From assembly GCF_020171315.1 (NCBI RefSeq), contig NZ_JAIUZP010000009.1, positions 62,001-126,000 on the forward strand: a stretch of 64,000 nucleotides of DNA, written 5' to 3'. Origin of the DNA: Pseudooceanicola nanhaiensis (lineage in GTDB: Bacteria; Pseudomonadota; Alphaproteobacteria; Rhodobacterales; Rhodobacteraceae). Numbering within the stretch: position 1 is the stretch's first letter; each line of letters opens with the position of its first letter. Under the pieces are notes generated by a model. It did not search any database and was not told the DNA's origin. It saw only the letters and a list, made by a program, of their open reading frames with translations. Shown piece after piece: positions 51,103-59,519 of this stretch. A program made the translations under genes and the position numbers.

Positions 51103-52881
51103 ATGCCGAAGGATTCTGTGATCGGGGCCATCTCTTCCGAGCGGGCGCGCAAGCATGTCGAGGTGATCTGCAAGACGATCCCCCACCGCGCTGCCGGGGC
51201 CGAGAACGGCAAGCGGATGGCGGAATATTCCCGCGACGCGCTGCTGGCGGACGGGATCGCGGATGCCACGATCTTCGAGTTGCCGGCCGTCGTCTCCTTC
51301 CCCGAACCCGCAGGTTTCAAGGTCACCGCGACCGGCGAGGAAATCCCGGCCAACACGCTGGGCCACAGCACCGAGACCGGCCCCGAGGGCATCACCGGCG
51401 AGCTGGTCTATGTCGGCTCCGGCGCCTTCGAGGACTACGAGGGCCTCGACGTCACCGGCAAGATCATCCTGACCGAGCTGTCCTATGCCCCCGGCCGCCA
51501 CGAGAAGCAGCGCATTGCCGCGCTGAAGGGCGCCATCGGGGCCGTGATGATGAACTGGGGCGGGCCGGAGAACCCGGCCGTGCCCATGGGCTCGGTCAAG
51601 CCGAACTGGGGCTCGCCCACGCCTGAAGGCATGCGCGACGAGATGCCCACGATCCCCTGCATCGGGATCGCCCGCGTCGACGGGCTGCGCCTGAAGGCCG
51701 AGGGCGAGAAGGCCCCGGTCGAGATCTGGATGCGCCCCGTGGTCGAGAATGGCTGGCGTCCGGTGCAGATCACCGTGGGCGAAGTCGCTGCCCCCGAAAC
51801 CTCGCCCGAGTCCGAGGATTTCGTGCTGATCGGCGGGCATCAGGACAGCTGGCCCGGCGAGGCCGCCACCGACAACGCCGCCGGCAACGCCTGCATGCTG
51901 GAACTGGCCCGCGTGATGAACGAGAACCGCGACCAGCTGCGCCGCGGCGTCGTCTGCGGCTTCTGGACGGCCCATGAGACTGGCACCATGGCGGGCTCTG
52001 CCTGGTATGCGGATCATGAATGGGCGCGGCTGCGTGACCATGCGGTTGCGTATCTCCAGATCGACCAGCCCGCCTGCGTCGGCACCGATACGCTCTGGGC
52101 CGCGGGCTCCAACGCCGAGCTGAAGACCTTCCACGAAAGCGTCGCGGCCGAGCATCTCGAGGGCCGCGGGCAGCTCTGGCACCGCGCTGCCAAACATGGC
52201 GACAGCTCCTTCTTCGGCCTTGGCATCCCGGCCTTCGCGGGCAACGGCTCTTTCACCGAGGACGAGCTGAAGGCCACCGCGTTGGCGACGCTGGGCTGGT
52301 GGCACCACTCGACCGAGAACACGCTCGACAAGCTCGACTGGGAATGGATGCAGACCCACCTCGAGATCTACGCGGCCTGGGTCTGGGAACTCTGCACCGC
52401 GCCGGTGCTGCCCTTCACCTTCACCCCCGTGGCGGGGCAGGTGAGCGAGCGTCTGGAAGAACTCTCGGCCCCCGGCCAGCTGATCGGGCTGGAGGCGGCC
52501 GAAGCCGCAGCCGCCCGCTTTGCCGAGGCCGCCGCCACCTTCGACGCCCGGGCCAAGGCCGCAGCCGAGGCCTTCGACGGTTCTGACGCCGCAGAGGCGA
52601 TGGCCACGCGGATCAACACCTGCATGAAGCGCCTGTCGCGCATCCTCGTCCCGCTGCAGAGCACCTCTGTCGGCAAGTACGGCCACGACACCTACGGCTA
52701 CACGCCGCAGGGCTCGATGATCCCGATCCTCTACGACCTGCCCGAGCTGGCAACGCTGGAGGAGGGCGAGGACTTCTGGATGCTGCGCACGAAACTTGTC
52801 CGGGCCCGGAACAAGGTTATCGACGGGCTCGACGAAGCAACAACCCTGATCGCCGACACGCTGGAAATGATCGGCGACTGA
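51103..52881 (+). CDS. M28-family metallopeptidase-like protein
   Basis: A 592-residue protein with a protease-associated insert (about 90-180) followed by an M28 fold. Zinc-ligand blocks include GGHQDSWPGEAATDNAAGN (His and Asp ligands) near 246-264. The usual Glu-Glu pair region reads FWTAHETGTMAGSAWYA, so only one Glu is present beside a His and a Thr. WHHSTENTLDKLD supplies the C-terminal His. A two-metal aminopeptidase activity is therefore uncertain. The ATG at 51103 has no ribosome site; a GTG at 51118 with AAGGA just upstream may be the real start. It heads the peptide-importer operon. Confidence 0.82.
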   Translation: MPKDSVIGAISSERARKHVEVICKTIPHRAAGAENGKRMAEYSRDALLADGIADATIFELPAVVSFPEPAGFKVTATGEEIPANTLGHSTETGPEGITGELVYVGSGAFEDYEGLDVTGKIILTELSYAPGRHEKQRIAALKGAIGAVMMNWGGPENPAVPMGSVKPNWGSPTPEGMRDEMPTIPCIGIARVDGLRLKAEGEKAPVEIWMRPVVENGWRPVQITVGEVAAPETSPESEDFVLIGGHQDSWPGEAATDNAAGNACMLELARVMNENRDQLRRGVVCGFWTAHETGTMAGSAWYADHEWARLRDHAVAYLQIDQPACVGTDTLWAAGSNAELKTFHESVAAEHLEGRGQLWHRAAKHGDSSFFGLGIPAFAGNGSFTEDELKATALATLGWWHHSTENTLDKLDWEWMQTHLEIYAAWVWELCTAPVLPFTFTPVAGQVSERLEELSAPGQLIGLEAAEAAAARFAEAAATFDARAKAAAEAFDGSDAAEAMATRINTCMKRLSRILVPLQSTSVGKYGHDTYGYTPQGSMIPILYDLPELATLEEGEDFWMLRTKLVRARNKVIDGLDEATTLIADTLEMIGD

Positions 52882-52938
52882 CCCAACTCCGGCGGGGCAT
52901 CTCCCCTCCCGTCGGGCCAACAAGGAGAACGACACGAC

Positions 52939-54516
52939 ATGACATTCCGCACCCTTCTTCTGGCCGCGACGACTGCGCTCGCCACGGCCACGATCTCTGT
53001 CTCGGCGCAGGCCCAGACCGAGATCGTCTGGGGCGAAGGCACGCCCAAGGGCCTCGACCCGCACGTCGTCTATGACGTGCCGATGCAACTCTACATGCTG
53101 AACGCCTACGACAGCCTCTACCGCTACATCGGCAACCCGCCGGAGCTGAGCAACTGGCTGGCCGAAAGCCACACCGTCAGCGAAGACGGCCTGACCTGGG
53201 AATTCACCCTGAAGCCGGGCATCACCTTCACCGACGGCTCCCCGATGACCTCGGAAGACGTAGTCTATTCGTTCCAGCGCCTGCTGGAGATCGGCAAAGG
53301 CCCGTCGGGCGCTTTCAAGCCCGTGCTGAAGCCGGAAAACGTCTCGGCCGTGGACGAGCTGACCACCCGCTTCGTCCTCGACAAGCCCTATGCGCCCTTC
53401 CTGTCGACGATGCCGCTGGTCGCGATCGTGAACAAGGACGTGGTGCAGGCGCATGAAGCCGATGGCGACTTGGGCGCCGCGTGGCTTTCGACCCACCAGG
53501 CCGGCTCGGGCTCCTACATCCTGAACGAGGACACCTACAAGCCGCTGGAAAACGCCGACTTCAACCGCAACGTCGATCACTTCTACGGCTGGGACGACAA
53601 CGCGAACCCCGTCGACGTCGTGCACGTGCCGACCTTCACCGAAACCTCGACCCGGGTTCTGGCGCTGCTGCGCGGTGACACCGATGCGACCGACGGCTAC
53701 CTGCCGACCGACCAGGTGGAGCGCATCAAGGCCGCCGACGGCGTCCGCGTGCAGAGCGACGAATCCATGCGGATCATGCTGATCCGGATGAACAACCAGA
53801 AGCCGCCGTTCGACAACGTGAACTTCCGTCGCTGCGTCAGCTACGCCTTCAACTACGACGGCTTCAACGAGGTCGTCCTCGGCGGCCTCGTGAAGCGCAA
53901 CGTCGGCCCGCTGCCCTCGAACCTCTGGGGCGTGGACGAAAGCGTCGAAGGCTACAGCTACGACCTCGACAAGGCGAAAGAGTTCTGTGACCTCGCCCGT
54001 GAAGAGGGCGCCGACATCGACCGCAAGATCGAGATCAAGATCCTCTCGGGGCTCGACCAGACCACGCAGGCCGCACAGGTCATGCAGCAGGGTCTCGACG
54101 AGCTTGGCCTGAACGTCGAAGTCGTCGGCGACACCTGGGCGAACCTCGCCACCTCGACCGGCACCGTTGAATCCACCCCCGACATGTGGGTGCACTGGGT
54201 CTCGACCTACTTCGTCGACCCGGAAAACTGGATCGGCCAGATGTATTCGAGCCAGTTCAACGGCACCTGGAAAGCATCGTCCTGGTACGTGAACCCCCAC
54301 GTCGACGACCTGCTGCAACAGGCCCGTGACGTGACCGATCAGGCGGAGCGCGAAGTGCTCTACAAGGAAGCCTATCGCACGATCGTGGACGAGGCGGCTG
54401 ACGTCTGGATCTACAACACCGTCGCCCTGCGCGGCCTGAGCGATCGCCTCGAAGGCTTCAAGTTCTCCCCCGTCGGCTCTGGCGCCGACTTCCGCTGGCT
54501 CTCCGTCAAAGAGTAA
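52939..54516 (+). CDS. Peptide ABC transporter substrate-binding protein
   Basis: A 525-residue periplasmic binding protein of solute-binding family 5. The signal peptide (FRTLLLAATTALATATISVS, cleaved near AQAQ) is followed by WGEGTPKGLDPHVVYD. LTWEFTLKPGITFTDGSPMT and SEDVVYSFQRLLE are the family signature. The family binds di- and oligopeptides, among other ligands. It lies 57 bases after the M28 gene. A strong terminator-like hairpin after it probably raises its level relative to the permeases. Confidence 0.92.
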   Translation: MTFRTLLLAATTALATATISVSAQAQTEIVWGEGTPKGLDPHVVYDVPMQLYMLNAYDSLYRYIGNPPELSNWLAESHTVSEDGLTWEFTLKPGITFTDGSPMTSEDVVYSFQRLLEIGKGPSGAFKPVLKPENVSAVDELTTRFVLDKPYAPFLSTMPLVAIVNKDVVQAHEADGDLGAAWLSTHQAGSGSYILNEDTYKPLENADFNRNVDHFYGWDDNANPVDVVHVPTFTETSTRVLALLRGDTDATDGYLPTDQVERIKAADGVRVQSDESMRIMLIRMNNQKPPFDNVNFRRCVSYAFNYDGFNEVVLGGLVKRNVGPLPSNLWGVDESVEGYSYDLDKAKEFCDLAREEGADIDRKIEIKILSGLDQTTQAAQVMQQGLDELGLNVEVVGDTWANLATSTGTVESTPDMWVHWVSTYFVDPENWIGQMYSSQFNGTWKASSWYVNPHVDDLLQQARDVTDQAEREVLYKEAYRTIVDEAADVWIYNTVALRGLSDRLEGFKFSPVGSGADFRWLSVKE

Positions 54517-54524
54517 GCGGCACT

Positions 54525-54558
54525 GCCCGGCCGGTTCCCCTTCCCGGCCGGGCTTTTT
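54525..54558 (+). terminator. Operon-internal terminator/attenuator
   Basis: GCCCGGCCGG (54525-54534) pairs perfectly with CCGGCCGGGC (54544-54553), followed by T5 (54554-54558). It lies 8 bases past the binding-protein stop and 45 bases before the first permease gene, the usual place for a partial terminator in ABC importer operons. Confidence 0.8.
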
Positions 54559-54603
54559 CTGCAAGACCCGACAGGCCCCTTCCCAAAGGCACCGATCCCT
54601 CCC

Positions 54604-55614
54604 ATGCTGTTATTCCTGATCCGCCGGCTTCTGCTGATCATCCCCGTCCTCTTCGGCCTGCTGCTGCTGACCTTCTTCATGCTGCGGCTGGGTGGCAACG
54701 ATCCCGCGGCCATCATGGCCGGCGACAACGCCACGCCCGAGATGATCGCCCGTATCCGCGAGGAACTGGGCCTGAACCAGCCGCTGGTGGTGCAGTTCTG
54801 GGATTACCTCGTCAGCGTGCTGCGCGGGGATTTCGGCGTCTCCCTCTTCTCCCAGCGGCCGGTGAGCGAGGACATCCTCGACAAGCTGCCCGCCACGCTG
54901 GAACTGACCCTCGTCGCCCTCGTCATCGCCACCGTCCTCGGCATCCTGCTGGGCACGCTGGCCGGTGTCTGGCGCAATTCGATCTTCGACCACAGCGTGC
55001 GGATCGTCTCGGTGGCCGGTCTGGCCACGGCCTCCTTCTGGTTCGCGATCATGCTGCAGCTGGTCTTTGCCATGGGCTTCGAGATCCTGCCGCTGCGCGG
55101 GCGGCTGCCCACGGGCATGGCGCCGCCGCCGGACATCACCGGCATGTATATCTTCGACAGTCTCGTGACCGGGCATTTCGCCATCACCTGGCAGGCGATC
55201 CTGCACATCATCATGCCCGCCGTGACGATCTCTCTCGGCGGTGTCGCGACGGTCGCGCGGTTCACCCGCTCTGCCGTGGTGGCCTCGCTGCAGAGCGAAT
55301 ACGCAAATTACGAACAGGCCGTCGGCTACCCCCGCCACCGCGTGGTCTTCCCCTATGTGCTGCGCAACTCGCTGGTGACGCCGGTGACGCAGGTCGGCCT
55401 GCTCTTCGGCGGCTTCATCTCCAACGCCGTCGCTGTGGAGGCCGTCTTCGACTGGCCCGGCCTCGGCTCCTACCTCGTGCAGGCGATCTTCACCTCCGAC
55501 TACCAGGTGGTGCTGGCGGTGACGCTGGTGATTGGCGCGATCTATGGCGTGGTGAACATCCTCGTCGACATGACCCAAGGCTTGCTCGACCCCCGCGTCG
55601 CCGAGAAAATGTGA
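54604..55614 (+). CDS. Peptide ABC transporter permease 1 (DppB type)
   Basis: A 336-residue permease with six membrane segments. The N-terminus MLLFLIRRLLLIIPVLFGLL is typical of DppB/OppB. The inner-membrane coupling motif appears as EYANYEQAVGYPRHRVVFPY with the following VLRNSLVTPV, and NAVAVEAVFDWPGLGSYLVQ is a family block. The shortened first loop fits the DppB/GsiC subgroup. It is 10 bases from the second permease. Confidence 0.92.
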   Translation: MLLFLIRRLLLIIPVLFGLLLLTFFMLRLGGNDPAAIMAGDNATPEMIARIREELGLNQPLVVQFWDYLVSVLRGDFGVSLFSQRPVSEDILDKLPATLELTLVALVIATVLGILLGTLAGVWRNSIFDHSVRIVSVAGLATASFWFAIMLQLVFAMGFEILPLRGRLPTGMAPPPDITGMYIFDSLVTGHFAITWQAILHIIMPAVTISLGGVATVARFTRSAVVASLQSEYANYEQAVGYPRHRVVFPYVLRNSLVTPVTQVGLLFGGFISNAVAVEAVFDWPGLGSYLVQAIFTSDYQVVLAVTLVIGAIYGVVNILVDMTQGLLDPRVAEKM

Positions 55615-55624
55615 AGGCTCCCGC

Positions 55625-56461
55625 ATGCTGATCCTCAAGAAATTCCTGCGCGATCTGCCCGCCGTCCTGGGCGCGCTCATCGTCCTGGCCGCGGTCATCC
55701 TCGCGATCTTTCCCGAACTGCTGGTCGACAACGTCGACCGCATCAACCGCGGCAACATCATCATGCGGCTGAAGCCGCCCTCGGCCGACATGCCCTTCGG
55801 CACCGATGACCTTGGCCGCAACATCTTTGAACGGGTGATCGTGGGCACGCGCTCGGCGCTGACGATCTCGCTCTTCGTGGTGGTCGTCTCGATGATCGTG
55901 GGCGTGCCGCTCGGGCTGATCGCGGGCTACCGCAGCGGCTGGGCCTCCAGCGCGATCATGCGGGTGACCGATGTCTTCCTCGCCGTGCCGCAGCTGATCC
56001 TCGCCATCGCGATCGCACAGCTCCTCGGACGTGGCCAGATCAGCGCCATGATCGCCCTCGCGGTGACCTACTGGCCGTTCTTCACCCGCACCGTCTATGC
56101 CGAGACGCAGAAGGTGCGCGCCTCGCTCTTCGTCGAGGCGCTGGAGGGCTACGGCGCCTCCAAGACCCGGATCATGCTGTTCCACATCCTGCCCAACGTC
56201 GCGGCCCCCGTCATCGTGCGGGCCACCGTGGGCATGGGCTTCGTGATCCTCACCGCCGCCGTGCTGGGCTTCCTCGGCGTGGGCGCGGTGCCGCCGGCGC
56301 CGGACTGGGGCCTGCAAATCTCGGAAGGACGCAAGTACCTGCCCGAGCAATGGTGGTACGCCACCTTCCCGGGCCTCGCGATCCTGCTGCTGGTGCTGGG
56401 CTTCAACCTGCTGGGCGACGGTCTGCGTGACCTTGTCGATCCCCGACTGCGGAGGTCCTGA
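55625..56461 (+). CDS. Peptide ABC transporter permease 2 (DppC type)
   Basis: A 278-residue permease. The N-terminal single helix precedes PFGTDDLGRNIFERVIVGTR, the classic DppC block. The coupling loop contains VEALEGYGASKTRIMLFHIL, and the last part reads LGVGAVPPAPDWGLQISEGR and LLVLGFNLLGDGLRDLVDPR. It pairs with the upstream permease to form the channel and lies three bases before the first ATPase gene. Confidence 0.92.
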   Translation: MLILKKFLRDLPAVLGALIVLAAVILAIFPELLVDNVDRINRGNIIMRLKPPSADMPFGTDDLGRNIFERVIVGTRSALTISLFVVVVSMIVGVPLGLIAGYRSGWASSAIMRVTDVFLAVPQLILAIAIAQLLGRGQISAMIALAVTYWPFFTRTVYAETQKVRASLFVEALEGYGASKTRIMLFHILPNVAAPVIVRATVGMGFVILTAAVLGFLGVGAVPPAPDWGLQISEGRKYLPEQWWYATFPGLAILLLVLGFNLLGDGLRDLVDPRLRRS

Positions 56462-56463
56462 GC

Positions 56464-57456
56464 ATGAGCGACGCAATCCTCTCCGTCCGTGACCTGAAAC
56501 TCTCGGTCAAGGGTGACGCCGGTCTGGCGCAGATCCTCGACCACGTCGATTTCTCGATCCACCCCGGCGAGGTGCTGGGGCTGGTGGGCGAAAGCGGCTG
56601 CGGCAAGTCCACCCTGATCCGCTCGATCATGGGGCTGCCGCCCAAGGGCGCCCGGATCGAAAGCGGCTCGGTCACCTTCAAGGGGCAGAGCCTGATGGAC
56701 CCGAAGATCGCGCAGACCCTGCGCGGCCGCGAGATCGGCTTCATCCCGCAGGACCCGTTCCAGGCCTTCAACCCGGTCTTCACCGTGGGCGACCAGATCC
56801 TCGAGATCCTGCGCTGGAGCGGCCTGCCCGACGACCCCAAGGGCGGGCGCTACACCAAGGAGCTGCGCGCCAAGCACCGCGCCCGGCTGATCGAGGTGCT
56901 GCACGCGGTGCAGATCCCCGACCCGGAAGAGGCGCTGACCCGCTTCCCGCACCAGTTCTCGGGCGGGCAGCGGCAGCGGATCCTGATCGCCGGGGCGCTT
57001 GCCTCGCGGCCCTCGGTGATCCTCGCGGACGAACCGACCACCGCGCTCGACGTGACGACGCAGATGCAGATCCTGCGCCTGCTGCGCGAACTGGCCAAGG
57101 ACTTCAACGTGGCGATGCTGTTCGTCACCCACGACTTCGGCGTGGTGGCCCAGATCTGTGACCGGGTGACGGTGATGTACGCGGGCCAGACGGTGGAAAC
57201 CGGCACCACCCGCCAGATCATCGACGCGCCGCGTCATCCCTACACCGGCATGCTGATGGCCTGTCACCCCGAGCGCGCGACCGAGATCACCGGCATCCCC
57301 GGGCAGGTCTCCTCGCCGCTGACGCCGCCGCCGGGCTGCCGCTTCGCCCCGCGCTGCCCGCGCGCGACCGAGGCCTGCACCACCGCGCGGCCCGGCCTGG
57401 ACCGGCGCGCCGATGGCCGCCGCATCGCCTGCATTCACGAAAAGGAAGTCGCATGA
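56464..57456 (+). CDS. Peptide ABC transporter ATP-binding protein 1 (DppD type)
   Basis: A 330-residue ATPase. The Walker A is GESGCGKST near 41-49, Q-loop IPQDPFQAFNPV, signature FSGGQRQRILIAGAL, Walker B VILADEPTTALD and switch FVTHDFGVVAQ. The C-terminal oligopeptide/dipeptide extension with PGCRFAPRCPRATEAC holds the conserved cysteines of the family. It overlaps the second ATPase gene by four bases. Confidence 0.93.
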   Translation: MSDAILSVRDLKLSVKGDAGLAQILDHVDFSIHPGEVLGLVGESGCGKSTLIRSIMGLPPKGARIESGSVTFKGQSLMDPKIAQTLRGREIGFIPQDPFQAFNPVFTVGDQILEILRWSGLPDDPKGGRYTKELRAKHRARLIEVLHAVQIPDPEEALTRFPHQFSGGQRQRILIAGALASRPSVILADEPTTALDVTTQMQILRLLRELAKDFNVAMLFVTHDFGVVAQICDRVTVMYAGQTVETGTTRQIIDAPRHPYTGMLMACHPERATEITGIPGQVSSPLTPPPGCRFAPRCPRATEACTTARPGLDRRADGRRIACIHEKEVA

Positions 57457-58433
57457 CGGCCCCCCTGCTGGAAACCGTAGACCTCAAGAAACACTACGGC
57501 GGCACGCGCAAGCTTCTGCAACGGCCCAAGCCGCTGGTGAAGGCCGTGGACGGGATCGACCTGCAGCTCGCCCCGGGCGAGGTGCTGGGGCTGGTGGGCG
57601 AAAGCGGCTGTGGCAAGTCCACGCTCGCCCGCACCCTGCTGGGGCTGGAACGCGAGACCGAGGGCAAGATCCTCTTCGAGGGCAAGGACGTGGGCGGGCG
57701 CGGGGCCTCCGCCGCACGCGCGATCCGGTCCGACATCCAGTACGTGCATCAGGATCCGGGCGCGGCGCTCGATCCGTGGTGGCGCATCGGCGACACGCTG
57801 CACGAGACGCTGAAGATCCACGGCGTCACCGACAAGGCCGAGCGTGACGCCCGGATCGAGGAGATGCTGCTGGCCGTCGGGCTGAACGACAGCTTCCGCC
57901 GCCGCTATCCGCACGAGCTTTCCGGCGGGCAGCAGCGCCGCGTCGGGCTGGCGCGGACGCTTTCGCTGCGGCCCCGGCTGGTGATCCTGGACGAGCCGAC
58001 CTCGGGCCTCGACCTGTCGGTGCAGGCGACCGTGCTGAAGCTGATGCTGGAGCTGCGGGCGCAATACGACCTGACGTATCTCTTCATCAGCCACGATCTC
58101 TCGGTGGTGGAGCGGCTCTGCGACCGGGTGGCGATCATGTACCTCGGCCGGATCGTCGAGATCGGCGCGGCGGAGCAGGTCTTTTCCAAGCCCGCGCATC
58201 CCTACACGCAGGCGCTTCTCGCCTCGGCCCCGACGCTGGAGCGTCAGGAGGCGGGCAAGCCGATCGAGGGCGACCCGCCGAGCCCGACCAACCGGCCGGA
58301 CGGCTGTCCGTTCCACCCGCGCTGCCCGATGGCAGAAGCGGCCTGCCGGCAGTCGGTGCCGGACCTTGCAGACGTGGCAGCGGCCCATCGCGTCGCCTGC
58401 CCGCCCGCCCTGCGGACGCTGACACCGCAGTGA
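57453..58433 (+). CDS. Peptide ABC transporter ATP-binding protein 2 (DppF type)
   Basis: A 326-residue ATPase with Walker A GESGCGKST, YVHQDPGAALDPWW as the Q-loop region, signature LSGGQQRRVGLARTL, Walker B VILDEPTSGLD and the switch His in FISHDLSVV. The C-terminal extension has GCPFHPRCPMAEAACRQ. It completes a five-component importer (binding protein, two permeases, two ATPases) and is the last gene of the operon. The regulator gntR lies convergent to it. Confidence 0.93.
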   Translation: MTAPLLETVDLKKHYGGTRKLLQRPKPLVKAVDGIDLQLAPGEVLGLVGESGCGKSTLARTLLGLERETEGKILFEGKDVGGRGASAARAIRSDIQYVHQDPGAALDPWWRIGDTLHETLKIHGVTDKAERDARIEEMLLAVGLNDSFRRRYPHELSGGQQRRVGLARTLSLRPRLVILDEPTSGLDLSVQATVLKLMLELRAQYDLTYLFISHDLSVVERLCDRVAIMYLGRIVEIGAAEQVFSKPAHPYTQALLASAPTLERQEAGKPIEGDPPSPTNRPDGCPFHPRCPMAEAACRQSVPDLADVAAAHRVACPPALRTLTPQ

Positions 58434-58443
58434 CTGGGCGACC

Positions 58444-58480
58444 GGGACGGGGCGCTGCCGGGCGGGCGCGCCCCGTCTCC
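58444..58480. terminator. GC-rich hairpin between the convergent dppF-type gene and gntR
   Basis: GACGGGGCGC (58446-58455) pairs with GCGCCCCGTC (58468-58477), with further GGG/CCC pairing outside. It lies 13 bases past the ATPase stop. No T-run follows. Confidence 0.45.
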
Positions 58481-58582
58481 CGGGACAGAGCCGGACGGAG
58501 AGAGGCCGGTGTTCGGCCGGTCGGATGCTGGGATGGTTTGCGGGGCAGGGAGCCCGGGGACTGCGTGCGGCCCCTCAGGCCC

Positions 58583-59320
58583 TCAGGCGCCCGTTTCCTC
58601 GTTGAACCGCTCCAGCGCGTCGCGGGCCGCATTGGCCACGTAGCGCCGCATGGCCGCATCGGCGGCATCCGCATCGCGTTTCACAAGGGCCTCGATGATC
58701 GCGTCGATCTCGGCCAGCGAGTCGTGGATACGGGTCGGGTTCTCCATGGCGAGGAACCGCAGGCGGGAAATCCGCGCCAGCAGGCTGCGCAGCAGGTCGC
58801 CCGTCACCTGAAGGCCCGAGACGGTGATCATATGCTCGTTCAGCTGCACCATCATCCGCACCAGCCCGATCAGGTCGCGCTTCTCGGCGCCGGTCTTGTG
58901 GGCCCGGTGCAGGGCCAGCAGCATCGCGTCCTCGCCTTCGGGGGCCTGCTCGCAATAGGCGCGGGCAAGGCGGGCTTCCAACTCGGCGCGCAGGCCGAAG
59001 ATCTCGGCCGCCTCGGCCTTGGTCAGCCGGGTGACGGCGGGGCCGCGGTGGGTGGTCACCGTCACCAGCCGCTCGTTCTCCAGCGTGCGCAGCGCCTCGC
59101 GGACAGAGGTGCGCGACGCGCCGAGCGCCTCGCAGATCTCGCGCTCCACCAGCCGCTGGCCGGGCTTCAGCCGGCCCTCGATGATCGCGGTGCGCAGGTT
59201 CTCGACCACCGCCTCGCGCACGGTCTTGGGCTGCACCAGTGCGGTGCTCAGCCCGTCGGCCAGCGTGTTCTGCTCGGCGAGCGTTTCGGTCAGGGCGGCG
59301 CGGGTGGTGGTGTCGGTCAA
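58583..59320 (-). CDS. GntR-family regulator, FCD (FadR) subfamily
   Basis: A 245-residue regulator. The winged HTH lies at about 30-95: VVENLRTAIIEGRLKPGQRL, ICEALGASRTSVREALRTLE, and the wing GPAVTRLTKAEAAEIF. The all-helical FCD domain follows (about 105-235), with ARLARAYCEQ, EKRDLIGLVRMMVQLNEHMI and a DPTRIHDSLAEIDAI-type region with conserved metal-site histidines. Its position between the peptide importer and a D-aminopeptidase-like gene, with matching operators at both promoters, makes it the probable local repressor. The ligand may be a product of peptide breakdown, which is inference. Confidence 0.92.
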   Translation of the reverse strand: MTDTTTRAALTETLAEQNTLADGLSTALVQPKTVREAVVENLRTAIIEGRLKPGQRLVEREICEALGASRTSVREALRTLENERLVTVTTHRGPAVTRLTKAEAAEIFGLRAELEARLARAYCEQAPEGEDAMLLALHRAHKTGAEKRDLIGLVRMMVQLNEHMITVSGLQVTGDLLRSLLARISRLRFLAMENPTRIHDSLAEIDAIIEALVKRDADAADAAMRRYVANAARDALERFNEETGA

Positions 59321-59434
59321 ACGGGGCCTGTCGGTCTGGGGCGGGGCCCTTGCGGGCGGCGGCAGGCCCGCCAGATCGCGGGCACTGGAACGGAATACAG
59401 GGCCGCGGATCAGGTTGATTCGAGGCCTCTTGAA

Positions 59435-59453
59435 TTATCATACAATATGACAA
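59435..59453. promoter_or_regulatory. GntR operator between gntR and the S12 hydrolase
   Basis: On the minus strand TTGTATGATAA (59435-59445) differs by one base from the operator at 51077-51087. The similarity extends to 13 of 17 bases when flanks are included. An overlapping TTGTCATATTGT on the same strand reaches 59453. It lies in the 199-base divergent spacer and could control both genes. Confidence 0.65.
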
Positions 59454-59519
59454 GGCTAGGCAAGCAGCATCGCCCCGGCGATGCCCCGCAGGGTCCGGCG
59501 CTACCCTTAGGAGGTTCAC

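Noticed and set aside
50719..54564. A very long open frame (over 1,280 codons) on the minus strand opposite the peptidase and binding-protein genes
   Set aside because: The plus strand here encodes clear S9, M28 and SBP families. The antisense frame is a by-product of high GC and codon bias, with low-complexity His/Gly/Arg-rich translation and no ribosome site.
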